Source of the DNA: Clostridia bacterium | GTDB taxonomy: Bacteria; Bacillota_A; Clostridia; Oscillospirales; CAG-272 | Reading direction: 5' to 3' | Length of the DNA stretch: 14,771 bases | Assembly: GCA_017411885.1 (NCBI GenBank) | Contig: JAFQPF010000064.1 | Location: forward strand, 1-14,771 | Shown here: positions 1-9,900 of the stretch, in pieces | Numbering within the stretch: position 1 is the stretch's first letter | Layout of the letters: every line of letters starts with the position of its first letter | The notes under the pieces: generated by a model | The model's input: the letters and a program-made list of their open reading frames with translations, nothing else | Told to the model about the DNA's origin: nothing | Database searches by the model: none | Position numbers and translations under genes: made by a program

Positions 1-1958
1 ATCTCTACTGCGAGGGCGGAAATCCCGGAGAAAGATTCAATTCGATCGAGATCGCAGACAAGGGAAACGGTATCACGCTTGTTGAAAAAACAGGTGCACA
101 AAAGGCCGAAAACATCGTAATAGATAACCTTGAAATTTTTGGCGCGGGAAGCCACGGAGTCGGCGGCGGAAGCGTGAACAATGTCACGGTAAGCTATTGT
201 ATCTTCAAGTGGATAGGCGGCTCGGTACAGGGCAGATACATATTCGATTCCAATTACGGTGTCCGCTACGGTAATGCTGTCGAAGCATACGGAAGTGCAG
301 AAAACTATACTATCCACGATTGCTTCGCGTCGCAGATATACGACTGTTGCTGGACGGCGCAGTTCAGCGCGGCAACACTGTTTGACAATATTAAGGTCTA
401 CAACAACGTGTCCGAATACTGCAACTCGGGTCTTGAGTTCTGGCAGGGTGAGGGTACGGTCAGAAACGTAGATCTTTATAACAACTATACGCGCTATAAC
501 GGCTACGGCTGGAGCCACCAGAGATCCAATAAGGGCGGTAACTTCTTCTACGGAGGCCCCGGACAAAAGGCAAGCTTTGAAAATTGCCACGTAAGAAATA
601 ACGTCAATGTTTTTGCTTCGTCAAATGCGCTTCTCGTAGGCTCGACAGGCGTAAATCAGTATAATTTCCACGATAATACCTACGTTATGGAAAACAATCT
701 GTACCTTGGCGGTATCTCGCAGAATCCCGGACAGGGTACCGGTAATTTCGTGGACAAGGGCGTACCTTATAATGAGATCAACGTAAAGCGTGTAACTGCC
801 TCCGGCTTTGAAAAGGGCGGTAAGTTCTATTACACCGAGCCGGGCTTTTACGCAGACGATATGTACGATCTCTATAACCCCGGTATCGGCGCAGACCTGT
901 TTTCGGATATTGCTGATAACTTCTGGGGCAGAGGTGCAGTTGACTACGTTGCACTCAAGGGCTACTTCAACGGTGTGAGCGCCGACAAGTTCTCGCCGAA
1001 CGGTACGATGACACGAGCAATGCTTGTGACGGTGCTTTCGCGTATCGCAGGTGAAAGTGCGAGCGGTGTTGATGCTACCTTTACGGATATCAACAAGGCG
1101 GCGTGGTACGCACCCGGTGTTGCGTGGGCTGAAAAGGCGGGCATTGTAAATGCAGGCGGTAAGTTCAGACCTGACGTGAATGCAACTCGTGAAGAGCTTG
1201 CCGATATGCTTTACAGATACGCGCTTTATATGAACAAGAAAACCGATCTTTCGGGCGCAAAGAATTTTGCGGATATGGCAAAGGTAAGCACCGCATATGC
1301 GGACGGAATTAAGTTCTGCACCGTAAACGGTATTATCGGCGGCTATGAGGACGGAACCGTAAGACCTCATAACAGCGCGACGCGCGCAGAGGTCGCAACT
1401 ATGATAAAGCGATTTGAAAATTATCTTGCACTTGCTCCGATCGATATCCAAAAGGCTGTTGCAAGCGCGCAGATAACGCTTGTCAAGGGGGATGCGCTCA
1501 AAAAGATGCTTGACAATACAGGCGTGAAAGCGACACTCGAGACGGACGGCAAGGTGAAGTTTGCTCCATTCCTTGAAAAAGCACTTCCTGAAATCAAGGT
1601 GCTTGATCAGTTAAATCGCGATATAAATCTTGCCAAGCATCCGTATGTAGTAATAAAATTTGACGGAAAGCTTAATTCGGATACAGTTCTCGTTGCGGTG
1701 AAGCAGGTAAGACTTTCCAACGGACAGTACGATGACTTGAAGACAAGAGCCTTTGCGGATATTTCATCCGGTGCGGTAATACTTGATATGTCGCAGATAA
1801 TAGCGGGAATTGACCAAAGCAATTACGAGGATAATCTTGCACTTTGCATCTACCCGTGGGGAGAGGCGGAAATTACACTTGATAAATCCGAGTATTTCAC
1901 TATAAGTGAGCTTGTGCTTTGTGATAACGCAGACGTTGCACAGGCACTTGCAGGTTAA
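1..1958 (+). CDS. SLH-anchored right-handed beta-helix protein, 5' truncated by the window edge
   Basis: The reading frame is open from the first full codon at position 3 to the TAA at 1956-1958, giving about 651 visible residues. The ATG at 174 is internal: the codons before it align with the paralogue at 2013-5234 (LYCEGGNPGERF, then IVIDNLEIFG), so the true start and probably a signal peptide lie upstream of the window. Visible parts in order: the second half of a beta-helix with the family blocks WIGGS, YDCCWT, GLEFW, GYGWSHQR (nt 501-524) and NFHDN; three SLH repeats at about nt 897-1050, 1080-1226 and 1263-1418 (NGTMTRAM, NATREE, SATRAE); then a C-terminal beta-rich module (about 1443-1955). 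SLH repeats bind pyruvylated secondary cell-wall polymers, so the protein is probably displayed on the cell surface. The beta-helix fold is typical of polysaccharide lyases and glycoside hydrolases; the substrate is unknown. The Asp of the usual KDGNFFYG block is Gly here (KGGNFFYG). Closest relative in the window is the next gene, 54 bp downstream and probably co-transcribed. Confidence 0.9.
   Translation, partial: LYCEGGNPGERFNSIEIADKGNGITLVEKTGAQKAENIVIDNLEIFGAGSHGVGGGSVNNVTVSYCIFKWIGGSVQGRYIFDSNYGVRYGNAVEAYGSAENYTIHDCFASQIYDCCWTAQFSAATLFDNIKVYNNVSEYCNSGLEFWQGEGTVRNVDLYNNYTRYNGYGWSHQRSNKGGNFFYGGPGQKASFENCHVRNNVNVFASSNALLVGSTGVNQYNFHDNTYVMENNLYLGGISQNPGQGTGNFVDKGVPYNEINVKRVTASGFEKGGKFYYTEPGFYADDMYDLYNPGIGADLFSDIADNFWGRGAVDYVALKGYFNGVSADKFSPNGTMTRAMLVTVLSRIAGESASGVDATFTDINKAAWYAPGVAWAEKAGIVNAGGKFRPDVNATREELADMLYRYALYMNKKTDLSGAKNFADMAKVSTAYADGIKFCTVNGIIGGYEDGTVRPHNSATRAEVATMIKRFENYLALAPIDIQKAVASAQITLVKGDALKKMLDNTGVKATLETDGKVKFAPFLEKALPEIKVLDQLNRDINLAKHPYVVIKFDGKLNSDTVLVAVKQVRLSNGQYDDLKTRAFADISSGAVILDMSQIIAGIDQSNYEDNLALCIYPWGEAEITLDKSEYFTISELVLCDNADVAQALAG
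1194..1236 (+). repeat. 43-bp exact direct repeat, copy 1 (within SLH2 of the first gene)
   Basis: These 43 bases, starting GAGCTTGCCGATATGC, are identical to 4467-4509 in the next paralogue. Both copies encode ELADMLYRYALYMN in the second SLH repeat. Identity covers synonymous positions, pointing to recent duplication or gene conversion. Confidence 0.85.
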
Positions 1959-1961
1959 TTG

Positions 1962-1987
1962 AACTCAACAGGTTGCAAGCCTGAGTT
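1962..1987 (+). other. weak imperfect stem-loop in the spacer between the first two genes
   Basis: AACTCA at 1962-1967 can pair with TGAGTT at 1982-1987, with an inner GG/CC pairing and a TTGCAAG loop. No run of T follows (the sequence continues ATAAAAAATAAAG), so it does not look like an intrinsic terminator. It could be an mRNA processing or stability element, or chance. The two flanking genes are probably one transcript. Confidence 0.25.
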
Positions 1988-2012
1988 ATAAAAAATAAAG
2001 AGGTAAAAGAAC

Positions 2013-5000
2013 ATGAAAAGGTTTTTAGCATTTCTCATGGCTTCACTTATGGTGATGTCACTTATTCCTTTCAGTATATCTGCGGCATCAGACGCAAAGA
2101 TCTACGGCCCCGGCACTCTTATGAGTACGGTTGAGCTTTCGTTTACCGGAATGGTCTCAAGACTTTCAAGTGACGCGGACGGTGAATTCGTTCACGCAAC
2201 AGTTGCTCCCGGCACTTATAATAACAACCGTCTTCAGGCGGAATTTACGACCGAGGCTTTTTCGATAACCGAGTACAATTACATAAAGTTTATGTACAGA
2301 ACCGATTCGCCCAGCAAAAGACTTGACGTTTCAACAAGATGCAGCATCGGCGAAAGCTGGATGAGCAGTACACCTGTTTGCTACGGCGACGGACAGTGGC
2401 ACGAGCTTTTAATAAACACCAAGGATATCACAGGCGGCAAGGGCGTTGCCCCCGCAGGTGAGCTTGGCGTGCGCTTTATCTTAAAGCCCTTTGATTCTCA
2501 GACGATCACGCTTGATAAGGAACACTACTTTGACATTAAGTATATTGCCTGCTTCAAGAGCGAATCCGAAGCAAACGATTATAAGTTCAAGGCATCGGAC
2601 GATAAGCTTACCGAAGAGCTTAAGAACGTTGAGGTGTTTTATAAGGAAGCCGACAGAGCGACTATCGACGGATATATGACCAAGATGGATGCTATGATCG
2701 AAGAGATAAAGAATTCGCCTACAACCGTTACTGTAAGTGGCAAGAAGTATTACGTTTCGGCTACGGGTGACGATAACAACGACGGTCTTTCTCCCGAAAA
2801 ACCCTGGAAGACCATAAAAAAGGTAAACGAAACCAAGTTTAACGACGGCGACGGCGTGTTCTTCAAGCGCGGCGACGTGTGGTATATTAACTACGAGCAG
2901 CTGAACGCGCAGAGCGGAGTCACTTATTCCGCATACGGAGAGGGCGCAAAGCCGAAATTCGTAGGCTCCAAGAATGCCTCGGGTAAGGAAAATTGGGTTC
3001 CCACAGTTTACGATAACGTTTACGTTTATGCAAAGAATATTCCCTATAGTGTGAATAACGGCTCGATAAATGACGTTGGTGCGATCATATTCGACGGCGG
3101 CAGAGCATGGGGTATTCAGATACAGAAAACACGCGAGGGCAACCGACTTGATATCGGCAGAGTATTTAACGGAATCAAGTGGAATGAAGCGGTAACCGGA
3201 CCGTTTGCAGGCTGTCAGGATCTTAAGAATGACCTTGAGTTTTACCACGACTGGGATGCAAACAGACTTTATCTTTATTCCGAGGGCGGTAACCCCGGTG
3301 AAAGATTCAGCTCGATAGAATTTCTTGATAAGAATTACGGCATAAGACTTATCAACAGAGAAGGCACAGAATATGCCGACAACATTGTGATTGATAATAT
3401 TGAAATTTACGGTGTCGGCGCGCACGGCATCGCGGGCGGTAATTTAAGAGACGTAACGGTACAGTACTGTACTCTCACATGGATCGGCGGTACAGTTCAG
3501 GCAAGATACTTCGGCGGTTCGAACTATGGCGTGCGCTTCGGTAACGCGGTGCAGGCATACGGAAGCGCAGAGGGCTTCTTTATCCACGACAACTACGCAT
3601 CTCAGATATACGACTGCTGTTGGACGGCACAGTTCGGTCAGGCAACTACCTTTGAGAATATCAAGGTATACAACAACGTGTCCGAATACTGCAACTCCGG
3701 CCTTGAATTCTGGCAGGAGGGCGGCGGTCTTGTAAAGGACGTTGACCTTCACGATAACTACACGCGTTACAACGGCTACGGCTGGAGCCATCAGAGACCT
3801 AACAAGGACGGCAACTTCTTCTACGGCGGTCCTGCGCAGAGCGCGACGTATGAAAACAACCACGTTCGTAACAACGTAAATATTTTCGCATCCGCAAATG
3901 CGCTGCACGTAGGTGCTACAGGCGTAAATCAGTATAACTTCCACGATAACGTCTATATTATGGAAAACGACCTCTATCTCGGCGGCGTTTCCGCAAATCC
4001 CGGACAGGGAACAGGCGGTATGAAGGAAAGAACCGTCCCCTATACCGAAACGAATATCAGACGTGCGGTAGCTTCGGGCTTTGAAAATGGCGGTAAGTTC
4101 TATTATACGGCTCCCGATTTCTATCATGCGGATATGTTTGACACCTACGTTCCCGAAAACGGAGTCAGCGTATTTACCGATATCGCCGATAATTTCTGGG
4201 GCAGAGCCGCTATTGACTACGTTGCGATCAGAGGCTACTTCAACGGCGTAAGCGCGAATGAATTTTCACCTAACGGCACAATGACGCGCGCTATGCTCGT
4301 AACCGTGCTTTCGCGTATAGCAGGCGAGAGCGCAAACGGTGCCGATGCTACATATACCGATATCAACAAGAACTCGTGGTATGCATCAGGCGTAGCGTGG
4401 GCTGAAAAAGCGGGTATAGTCAACGCCGGCGGTAGGTTCAGACCGGATGAAAAGGCAACCCGTGAGGAGCTTGCCGATATGCTTTACAGATACGCGCTTT
4501 ATATGAACAGAAAGCTCGACCTTTCGTCCGCCAAGGACTTCAAGGATATGGCAAGCGCAACAGACGCATATAAGGACGGTATCAAGTTCTGTACCGTAAA
4601 CGGAATCATCGGCGGCTATGAGGACGGTACTATCAAGCCCAAGAACAGCGCAACACGTGCCGAGGTCGCAACGATGATACAGAGATTCAAGAATTATCTT
4701 GAAAAGGCACCCATTGATACTTCAAAGGCACTTGCAAATGCCGAAATGACCGTTATCAAGGGCGAAACACTCAAGAAAATGCTTGACCCGACTGCTGTAA
4801 GAGCAACTGTTGAGGCAGACGGCACTGTTAAATTCGTACCCTTCCTTGAAAAGGGCTCGCCGAGAATAAGAATTTTAGATATGTTAAATAACGACATAAG
4901 CTTTGTTAAATATCCGTATATCGTTGTAAAATTCAAGGGCGAGCTTACAACAGGCGGCGTAGTTGCAACTCTTGATGAAATCAACAAGGCAAACGGCGCG

Positions 5001-5234
5001 ATAACGCTTACCGGTATCGTATCCTACGCAAAGCTTGATTCGGGCGCATTCATGCTTGATATAAGCAGCTACATTGATAGCCTTGAGGGCGAATACGATG
5101 ATAATCTCAGCGTAAGCATTTTCCCGTGGGGACAGACTCCGGTTGAGCTTAAGAACACCGAATACTTTATGATAGAAGAGCTTGCGCTTATAAGCGATGA
5201 AATGGCGGCGCAGGCATACGCAGTAATTAAGTAA
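2013..5234 (+). CDS. secreted SLH-anchored right-handed beta-helix protein (probable polysaccharide-active enzyme), 1073 aa
   Basis: The start is supported by AGAGGT at 1999-2004, 8 nt before the ATG, and by a typical signal peptide at residues 1-25 (MKRF, hydrophobic core, cleavage near SISA-A). Residues about 30-190 form a beta-sandwich-like module (GDGQWHELLINTKDITGG) resembling carbohydrate-binding modules. Residues about 200-235 are a charged helical linker. Residues about 243-715 are the beta-helix, opening with the common block YYVSATGDDNNDGLSPEKPWKT and holding YDCCWT (533-538) and GYGWSHQR (588-595). Three SLH repeats follow at about 720-770, 781-830 and 843-894 (MTRAM, ATREE, ATRAE). 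Residues about 903-1073 form a C-terminal module related to the N-terminal one. Role by fold: a cell-surface glycoside hydrolase or polysaccharide lyase; the family is not identifiable here and catalytic residues are not proven. The most complete member of the array, it is probably co-transcribed with its neighbours on both sides. A non-enzymatic adhesin is an alternative. Confidence 0.93.
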   Translation: MKRFLAFLMASLMVMSLIPFSISAASDAKIYGPGTLMSTVELSFTGMVSRLSSDADGEFVHATVAPGTYNNNRLQAEFTTEAFSITEYNYIKFMYRTDSPSKRLDVSTRCSIGESWMSSTPVCYGDGQWHELLINTKDITGGKGVAPAGELGVRFILKPFDSQTITLDKEHYFDIKYIACFKSESEANDYKFKASDDKLTEELKNVEVFYKEADRATIDGYMTKMDAMIEEIKNSPTTVTVSGKKYYVSATGDDNNDGLSPEKPWKTIKKVNETKFNDGDGVFFKRGDVWYINYEQLNAQSGVTYSAYGEGAKPKFVGSKNASGKENWVPTVYDNVYVYAKNIPYSVNNGSINDVGAIIFDGGRAWGIQIQKTREGNRLDIGRVFNGIKWNEAVTGPFAGCQDLKNDLEFYHDWDANRLYLYSEGGNPGERFSSIEFLDKNYGIRLINREGTEYADNIVIDNIEIYGVGAHGIAGGNLRDVTVQYCTLTWIGGTVQARYFGGSNYGVRFGNAVQAYGSAEGFFIHDNYASQIYDCCWTAQFGQATTFENIKVYNNVSEYCNSGLEFWQEGGGLVKDVDLHDNYTRYNGYGWSHQRPNKDGNFFYGGPAQSATYENNHVRNNVNIFASANALHVGATGVNQYNFHDNVYIMENDLYLGGVSANPGQGTGGMKERTVPYTETNIRRAVASGFENGGKFYYTAPDFYHADMFDTYVPENGVSVFTDIADNFWGRAAIDYVAIRGYFNGVSANEFSPNGTMTRAMLVTVLSRIAGESANGADATYTDINKNSWYASGVAWAEKAGIVNAGGRFRPDEKATREELADMLYRYALYMNRKLDLSSAKDFKDMASATDAYKDGIKFCTVNGIIGGYEDGTIKPKNSATRAEVATMIQRFKNYLEKAPIDTSKALANAEMTVIKGETLKKMLDPTAVRATVEADGTVKFVPFLEKGSPRIRILDMLNNDISFVKYPYIVVKFKGELTTGGVVATLDEINKANGAITLTGIVSYAKLDSGAFMLDISSYIDSLEGEYDDNLSVSIFPWGQTPVELKNTEYFMIEELALISDEMAAQAYAVIK
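4467..4509 (+). repeat. 43-bp exact direct repeat, copy 2 (within SLH2 of the second gene)
   Basis: Exact match to 1194-1236, about 3.27 kb apart in direct orientation. A shorter exact repeat of the same kind (32 bp) is shared between 4287-4318 and 9218-9249, in the first SLH repeat of the second and fourth genes. Confidence 0.85.
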
Positions 5235-5291
5235 TAACAGTCAGCAGATCCAAAATTATAATTACCCGCGATTGCGGAAAAGGAGTTAACC

Positions 5292-6776
5292 ATGGCACTT
5301 TTAAAGACAGACAGAACACTTATTGATAAGTACATCGCTGAAACCGAGGCACTTATTGAAGAGATCGAAAATTCCCCCACTACCGTTGAGGTGCTTGGAA
5401 CTAAGTACTACGTTGCCGCGGACGGTAACGATGAAAACGACGGTCTTACACCCGAAACGGCATGGAAAACGATCGAAAAGGTAAATAACGCAAAATATCT
5501 TTACGGCGACGGTGTGTTTTTCAAGCGCGGTGACGAATGGCGTCAGACCTATGCGCTTCAGACAACTAAGGGCGTTACATATTCAGCATACGGTGAAGGC
5601 CCGAAGCCCAGACTTATCTCCTCGGTAGACGGTGCCGGTGAGGACAAGTGGGAGGCTACCGAATACGAAAATATCTACCGCTTCAAGGAAGAGATCCCCG
5701 GTCAGGAGCGCGACGTCGGAGTTATCGTATTTGACGGCGGACGCGCGTGGGGCATTCAGATCCAGAAAACTCGCGAGGGCAACCGTCACGAGATCGGCAG
5801 AGTATTCAACGGAATAGAGTGGTTTGACACCACAAAGGGACCGTTTGAGGATCAGAGAGATCTTGATAACAACCTTGAATTTTACCATAATTGGGAAGAA
5901 AACACGCTTTACCTATACTGCAAGGCAGGCAACCCCGGTAAGGTATTTAAGTCGATCGAGATCGTAGACAAGGGCCACGGTATAGTACTCAGGGGCAATA
6001 TGGATGTCGTTATCGACAATCTTGAAATTTACGGCTCGGGCTCGCACGGTATCGGCGGCGGTGACGTTATCAACGTAACCGTTCAGTACTGTACTCTCAA
6101 GTGGATTGGCGGATCTATTCAGGGCAAGTATATTTTCAATACTAACTACGGTGTACGTTTTGGTAACGCGATTGAGTCCTACGGTTCAAGTGACCGTTTT
6201 GTTATCCATCATTGCTATGCTTCTCACGTATACGACTGTTGTTGGACAGTTCAGTTTGGCGCGGCAGCTGTTATGAGAGACGTGCAAATGTATAACAACG
6301 TTGCCGAATTCTGCAACACAGGTCTTGAGGTATGGCAGAACGGCGGACTTCTTGAAAATATGAATCTCCACGATAACTATACACGTTACAACGGCTACGG
6401 CTGGAGCCATCAGAGAATAGGTAAGGATGCAAACTTCTTCTACGGTGCAAATGCTTGCGCGCGTGTAAACAGAAACAACGAGGTGCATCACAACATAAAC
6501 TACCTCTCGCAGAGATTCGTGCTTCTTGCAAGACCTACGGGTGCTGAGCATTACAACTTCCACGATAATATTTACATTATGGAGGAGGGCAAGTTCCTGG
6601 GCGGTGTTACCGAGCATCCCGCAACCTCATCGGGTGAGTGGAAGTGGGACGTTCCCTACGATGCTGAAACGATCGAGCGCACACAGGGAGAAGGCTTTGA
6701 GCCCGGCTCACAGTTCTATATCTGCGAGCCTGAGATACTCGGCGATATGTATAAGCTTTGTATTCCCAAGGAATAA
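5292..6776 (+). CDS. leaderless right-handed beta-helix core protein, 494 aa
   Basis: Start supported by AAAGGAG at 5279-5285, 6 nt before the ATG. An in-frame TAA at 5259-5261 rules out an upstream extension carrying a signal peptide. The N-terminus (MALLKTDRTLIDKYIAE) is polar and helical, matching the linker before the beta-helix in the secreted paralogues (about residue 210 of the gene at 2013). The beta-helix runs from YYVAADGNDENDGLTPE (about 39) to the end, with YDCCWT (314-319), GLEVW and GYGWSHQR (368-375), then KDANFFYG. The protein stops at CIPKE, just where the secreted paralogues pass into SLH1 (PENGV). It is therefore the bare core, without N-terminal module, SLH repeats or C-terminal module. 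With no leader or anchor it is probably cytoplasmic, perhaps acting on imported oligosaccharides; non-classical export cannot be excluded. It is the last gene before a strong terminator. Confidence 0.93.
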   Translation: MALLKTDRTLIDKYIAETEALIEEIENSPTTVEVLGTKYYVAADGNDENDGLTPETAWKTIEKVNNAKYLYGDGVFFKRGDEWRQTYALQTTKGVTYSAYGEGPKPRLISSVDGAGEDKWEATEYENIYRFKEEIPGQERDVGVIVFDGGRAWGIQIQKTREGNRHEIGRVFNGIEWFDTTKGPFEDQRDLDNNLEFYHNWEENTLYLYCKAGNPGKVFKSIEIVDKGHGIVLRGNMDVVIDNLEIYGSGSHGIGGGDVINVTVQYCTLKWIGGSIQGKYIFNTNYGVRFGNAIESYGSSDRFVIHHCYASHVYDCCWTVQFGAAAVMRDVQMYNNVAEFCNTGLEVWQNGGLLENMNLHDNYTRYNGYGWSHQRIGKDANFFYGANACARVNRNNEVHHNINYLSQRFVLLARPTGAEHYNFHDNIYIMEEGKFLGGVTEHPATSSGEWKWDVPYDAETIERTQGEGFEPGSQFYICEPEILGDMYKLCIPKE

Positions 6777-6796
6777 TTATACAAGGAATAAACGTA

Positions 6797-6829
6797 AATA
6801 CCGGCAGAGTGATCTGCCGGTATTTTTCT
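6797..6829 (+). terminator. intrinsic (rho-independent) terminator
   Basis: Twelve-base perfect stem: AATACCGGCAGA at 6797-6808 pairs with TCTGCCGGTATT at 6813-6824, loop GTGA, with a T run at 6823-6827 overlapping the stem end. It lies 20 bp after the stop of the leaderless core gene and closes the first transcription unit. Confidence 0.92.
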
Positions 6830-6925
6830 ATACTTAAACCGATACTTAAATATTTGAGCACAGAAAATATTTTGTATATATTTTTTGAAATTTTTGCATA
6901 TTTGGGGTTGATTTTACAGATAAAC
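6830..6925 (+). promoter_or_regulatory. AT-rich upstream region of the fourth gene
   Basis: No gene is visible here. The stretch is strongly AT-rich and contains two copies of ATACTTAAA (6830-6838 and 6842-6850, 12 bp apart) and the small palindrome AAAATATTTT (6864-6873). It sits between the terminator and the promoter, so it could act as an UP-like element or regulator landing area; that role is an inference. Confidence 0.35.
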
Positions 6926-6941
6926 TATGTTAATATATTAA
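6908..6941 (+). promoter_or_regulatory. probable sigma-A promoter of the fourth gene
   Basis: TTGATT at 6908-6913 and TAATAT at 6931-6936 are separated by 17 bp. A competing reading is TTTACA at 6913-6918 with TATTAA at 6936-6941, also 17 bp apart. Either gives a start of transcription near 6943-6950 and a very short leader before the GGAGG at 6954-6958. The preceding terminator makes a new promoter here necessary. Confidence 0.6.
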
Positions 6942-6945
6942 CATA
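6926..6945. promoter_or_regulatory. perfect 20-bp palindrome over the -10 region, candidate operator
   Basis: The half-site TATGTTAATA (6926-6935) is followed directly by its exact reverse complement TATTAACATA (6936-6945). It covers both possible -10 hexamers and the likely transcription start, the position expected for a repressor operator. No regulator gene is in the window. The AT-richness raises the chance of coincidence, but 20 perfect bases are unusual. Confidence 0.5.
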
Positions 6946-6964
6946 ATATATCTGGAGGAAAACA

Positions 6965-9900
6965 ATGAAAAAAATATCACTTTTGCTCGCAATACTTATG
7001 ATACTCGGGGCTTTGCCGATGACCCTTGTCTCGGCTGACGAAAAGGCTCCGCTAACGACATTTGGGGCGTATAGTCTTGAGGCGTATCAGGTTATAGGAT
7101 CGACCGGACTTGAATATTCGCTTGTCGAAGACGGAGACGTTGCTACATACAAGGGTGTTGCACAGCCCGGACAGTATGATAATAACGGTCTGATTGTATC
7201 GTTTTCGTCATTGGATTTCAATATTATTGACTATCCGTTTATCAAGCTCTGCTACCGTTCAAATTCGGCAAGCTCGAAGCTGGACGTATCCTCGACAAGC
7301 AGCGTAGGCGAAAGCTGGATGACCTCGCATCCTGTTATGCAGGGCGATGGAAATTGGCATGAGGTTATTATAGATCTCAAGAATATTACCGGCGGTGCCG
7401 GCCGTATTCCGGACGGTGATTCTACCGTCGCACTCAGATTAAAGCCTTTTGGCTCGGGTAACGTGACTCTTGCAAAGGAATCTTATTTTGAGCTTCAGTA
7501 TATCGCCTGCTTCAAGACAAAACAAGAGGCGGACAACTTCAAATTCACCGGCGAAGAAAAGGTTGAAAAGATCGATTATGACGTCGAATATTTCTACGAA
7601 AAGGCTGACGACGCCGTAATAAACAAGTATATGGCAGAAGCTGACGCGCTTATAGAGGAGATATACAACACTCCCACAAGCGTTGAGGTAAAGGGGACAA
7701 AGTATTACGTATCTTTCTCTACAGGTAATGACAGTAACGACGGTCTTTCGCCCGAAACTGCATGGAAGACTGTCGGCAAGGTAAATGGCTTTAAGAATTT
7801 TAAGTCCGGCGACGGCGTCTTCTTCAAGCGCGGCGACACATGGAGGATAGAGGGCTATCTTTCTGCCCAGAACGGTGTTACTTATTCTGCATACGGAAGC
7901 GGCGCAAAGCCGAAGCTTTTAGGCTCGATCGATGCATCGGACAAATCTATGTGGCGCGAGACCGAGTATGAAAACGTATATGCGTTTGCCCGCGCTATTG
8001 AAGGCGAAAACGGTGACGTTGGTACTATCGTATTTGACGGCGGACGCGCGTGGGGTATTCACGTTCAGCCGAAAACAAACGGTCAGCGTCTTGACAACGG
8101 TACCGTATTCAACGGACTTGAAAGCTATACTATTCCTGTAGGCGCGTTTTCAGGTCACAAGGACCTTAAGGGAAACCTCGAATTTTATCACGATTGGGAA
8201 GCTCAGACACTTTATCTCTACTGCGAGGGTGGAAACCCGGCAGACGTATTCTCATCCATTGAGATAGCTGATAAGGGACACGGAATAAGACTTAATCAGG
8301 ACGAAGCAACTAAAAATGCTCACGACGTAGTAATTGATAATTTCGAGATCGTTGGCTTTGGCTCTCACGGTATTTCAAGCGGAAGCGTTAAGGATGTTAC
8401 CGTTCAGAACTGCGTTCTCAAGTGGATCGGCGGCTCTATTCAGGGCAAGGGCTTATTCGGACGTGATTACGGCGTGCGCTTCGGTAACGCGGTAGAATCC
8501 TACGGAAACAGCGAAAACTTTGTTATAAGATATTGCTACGCTTCGCAGGTGTACGACTGCTGCTGGACTGTTCAGAGCCAGGATGCGGTTACCTTCAAGG
8601 ATGTAAAGATGTATAAAAATGTTTCGGAATACTGCAATACCGGACTTGAGGTATGGCAGAGCGGCGGAACGGTAGAAAATATGCAGCTTTATGATAACTA
8701 CACGCGCTTTAACGGATACGGCTTCAGCCATCAGAGACCGGGCAAGGACGGTAACTTCTTCTATGGCGGCGGTAATGCGGTAGGAACGTATAAGGATAAC
8801 GATGTCTATAACAACGTAGGTATCTTTGCTTCAAGACAGGTGCTTTCCTGCGCCGCTACCGGTACCGATTTCTATAATTTCCACGACAATACCTACATTA
8901 TGGAAAACGATAAGTATGTCGGCGGAGTAAGAGTTGCACCCGGAACAAGCCGCGGCGCTATGACAAATATGAAGTATCAGGAGGGTAATATTGCCCGTGC
9001 AACTCAGGACGGCTTCGAGCTTGGAACAAAATTCTATTATACAGAGCCCTCACCTTATGAAAATATGTACGCGATATGCCTGCCCGAAAACGGTGTTAAT
9101 TTGTTTGAGGATATTTCAGACGATTTCTGGGGAAGAGCTGCAATCGACTATGTCAGCCTCAAGGGACTCTTCAACGGTGTAAGTGCAACAGAGTTTGCGC
9201 CAAACGGAAGCATGACACGCGCTATGCTCGTAACCGTGCTTTCGCGTATTGCAGGCGAAAGCGGAAGCCCTGAAACAGGCTTTGCAGACGTTAGCGCAAA
9301 GGCATGGTACGCTCCTGCCGTAGGCTGGGCTGAAGAAAACTCTATCGTAGAAAAGGGAAGCTCCTTCAGACCGGACGATAAGGCAACGCGTGAGGAAATG
9401 GCATATATGCTTATGAAGTACGCCGATATGCTTTACACAAAATATGATCTTTCGGGCGCAAAGAGCTTTAAGGATATTGCAAGTGTTGATGCAAAATATC
9501 AGGACGCAATAAAATTCTGTACAGTAAACGGTATCATCGGCGGATACGAGGATGGTACAATAAGACCTAAAAACGGTGCAACACGTGCCGAGGTTGCGAC
9601 TATGATAAAGCGCTTTGTCGGATATGTCAATTCGGCAGAAAAGGATATGGAAAAGCTTATAGCCGAGTCCAAGCAGCTTACCGTCTCAAGTGAATCACTT
9701 ATTATAGGTATCACCGAACCGATCAAGAAGGCTTACGGTATATCCGACGTAGCCTTTGAAAACGGAAAGCACACCTTTACAACGACAGCCTCCGCCGAAA
9801 TCAAAGACAACGACCGCATCAATGTTTCATTCCTGACACAAAAGGTGAATGTATTTGAGTATCCTTATTGTGTAGCGGATATTGACGTGAGCGGTATTGA

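Noticed and set aside
174..176. ATG at 174 as start of the first gene
   Set aside because: The frame is open upstream to the window edge and the upstream codons align with the beta-helix of the paralogues, so this Met is internal.
621..1451. Long open frame on the minus strand (276 codons), with similar antisense frames at 2481-3425, 3444-4127, 6186-6617 and 10542-11399
   Set aside because: They lie wholly inside the beta-helix genes, fall in corresponding places in several paralogues, lack convincing ribosome binding sites and give Cys-, Val- and Ile-rich sequences with no recognisable domain. They are shadows of the codon pattern on the coding strand.
3444..3800. Repeated Asn- and Gly-rich segments as possible phage tail-spike or receptor-binding protein
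   Set aside because: Beta-helix folds occur in tail spikes, but signal peptides, SLH anchors and the absence of any phage structural or lysis gene point to a cellular surface protein.
1194..4509. Direct repeats as boundaries of a mobile element
   Set aside because: The repeats are coding, belong to homologous SLH modules, and no transposase, integrase or terminal inverted repeats are present. Gene duplication explains them.
5266..5277. Short hairpin CCGC-GATT-GCGG before the third gene
   Set aside because: Only four base pairs and no T run, so it is not a credible terminator; it lies just before the ribosome binding site and could be chance.
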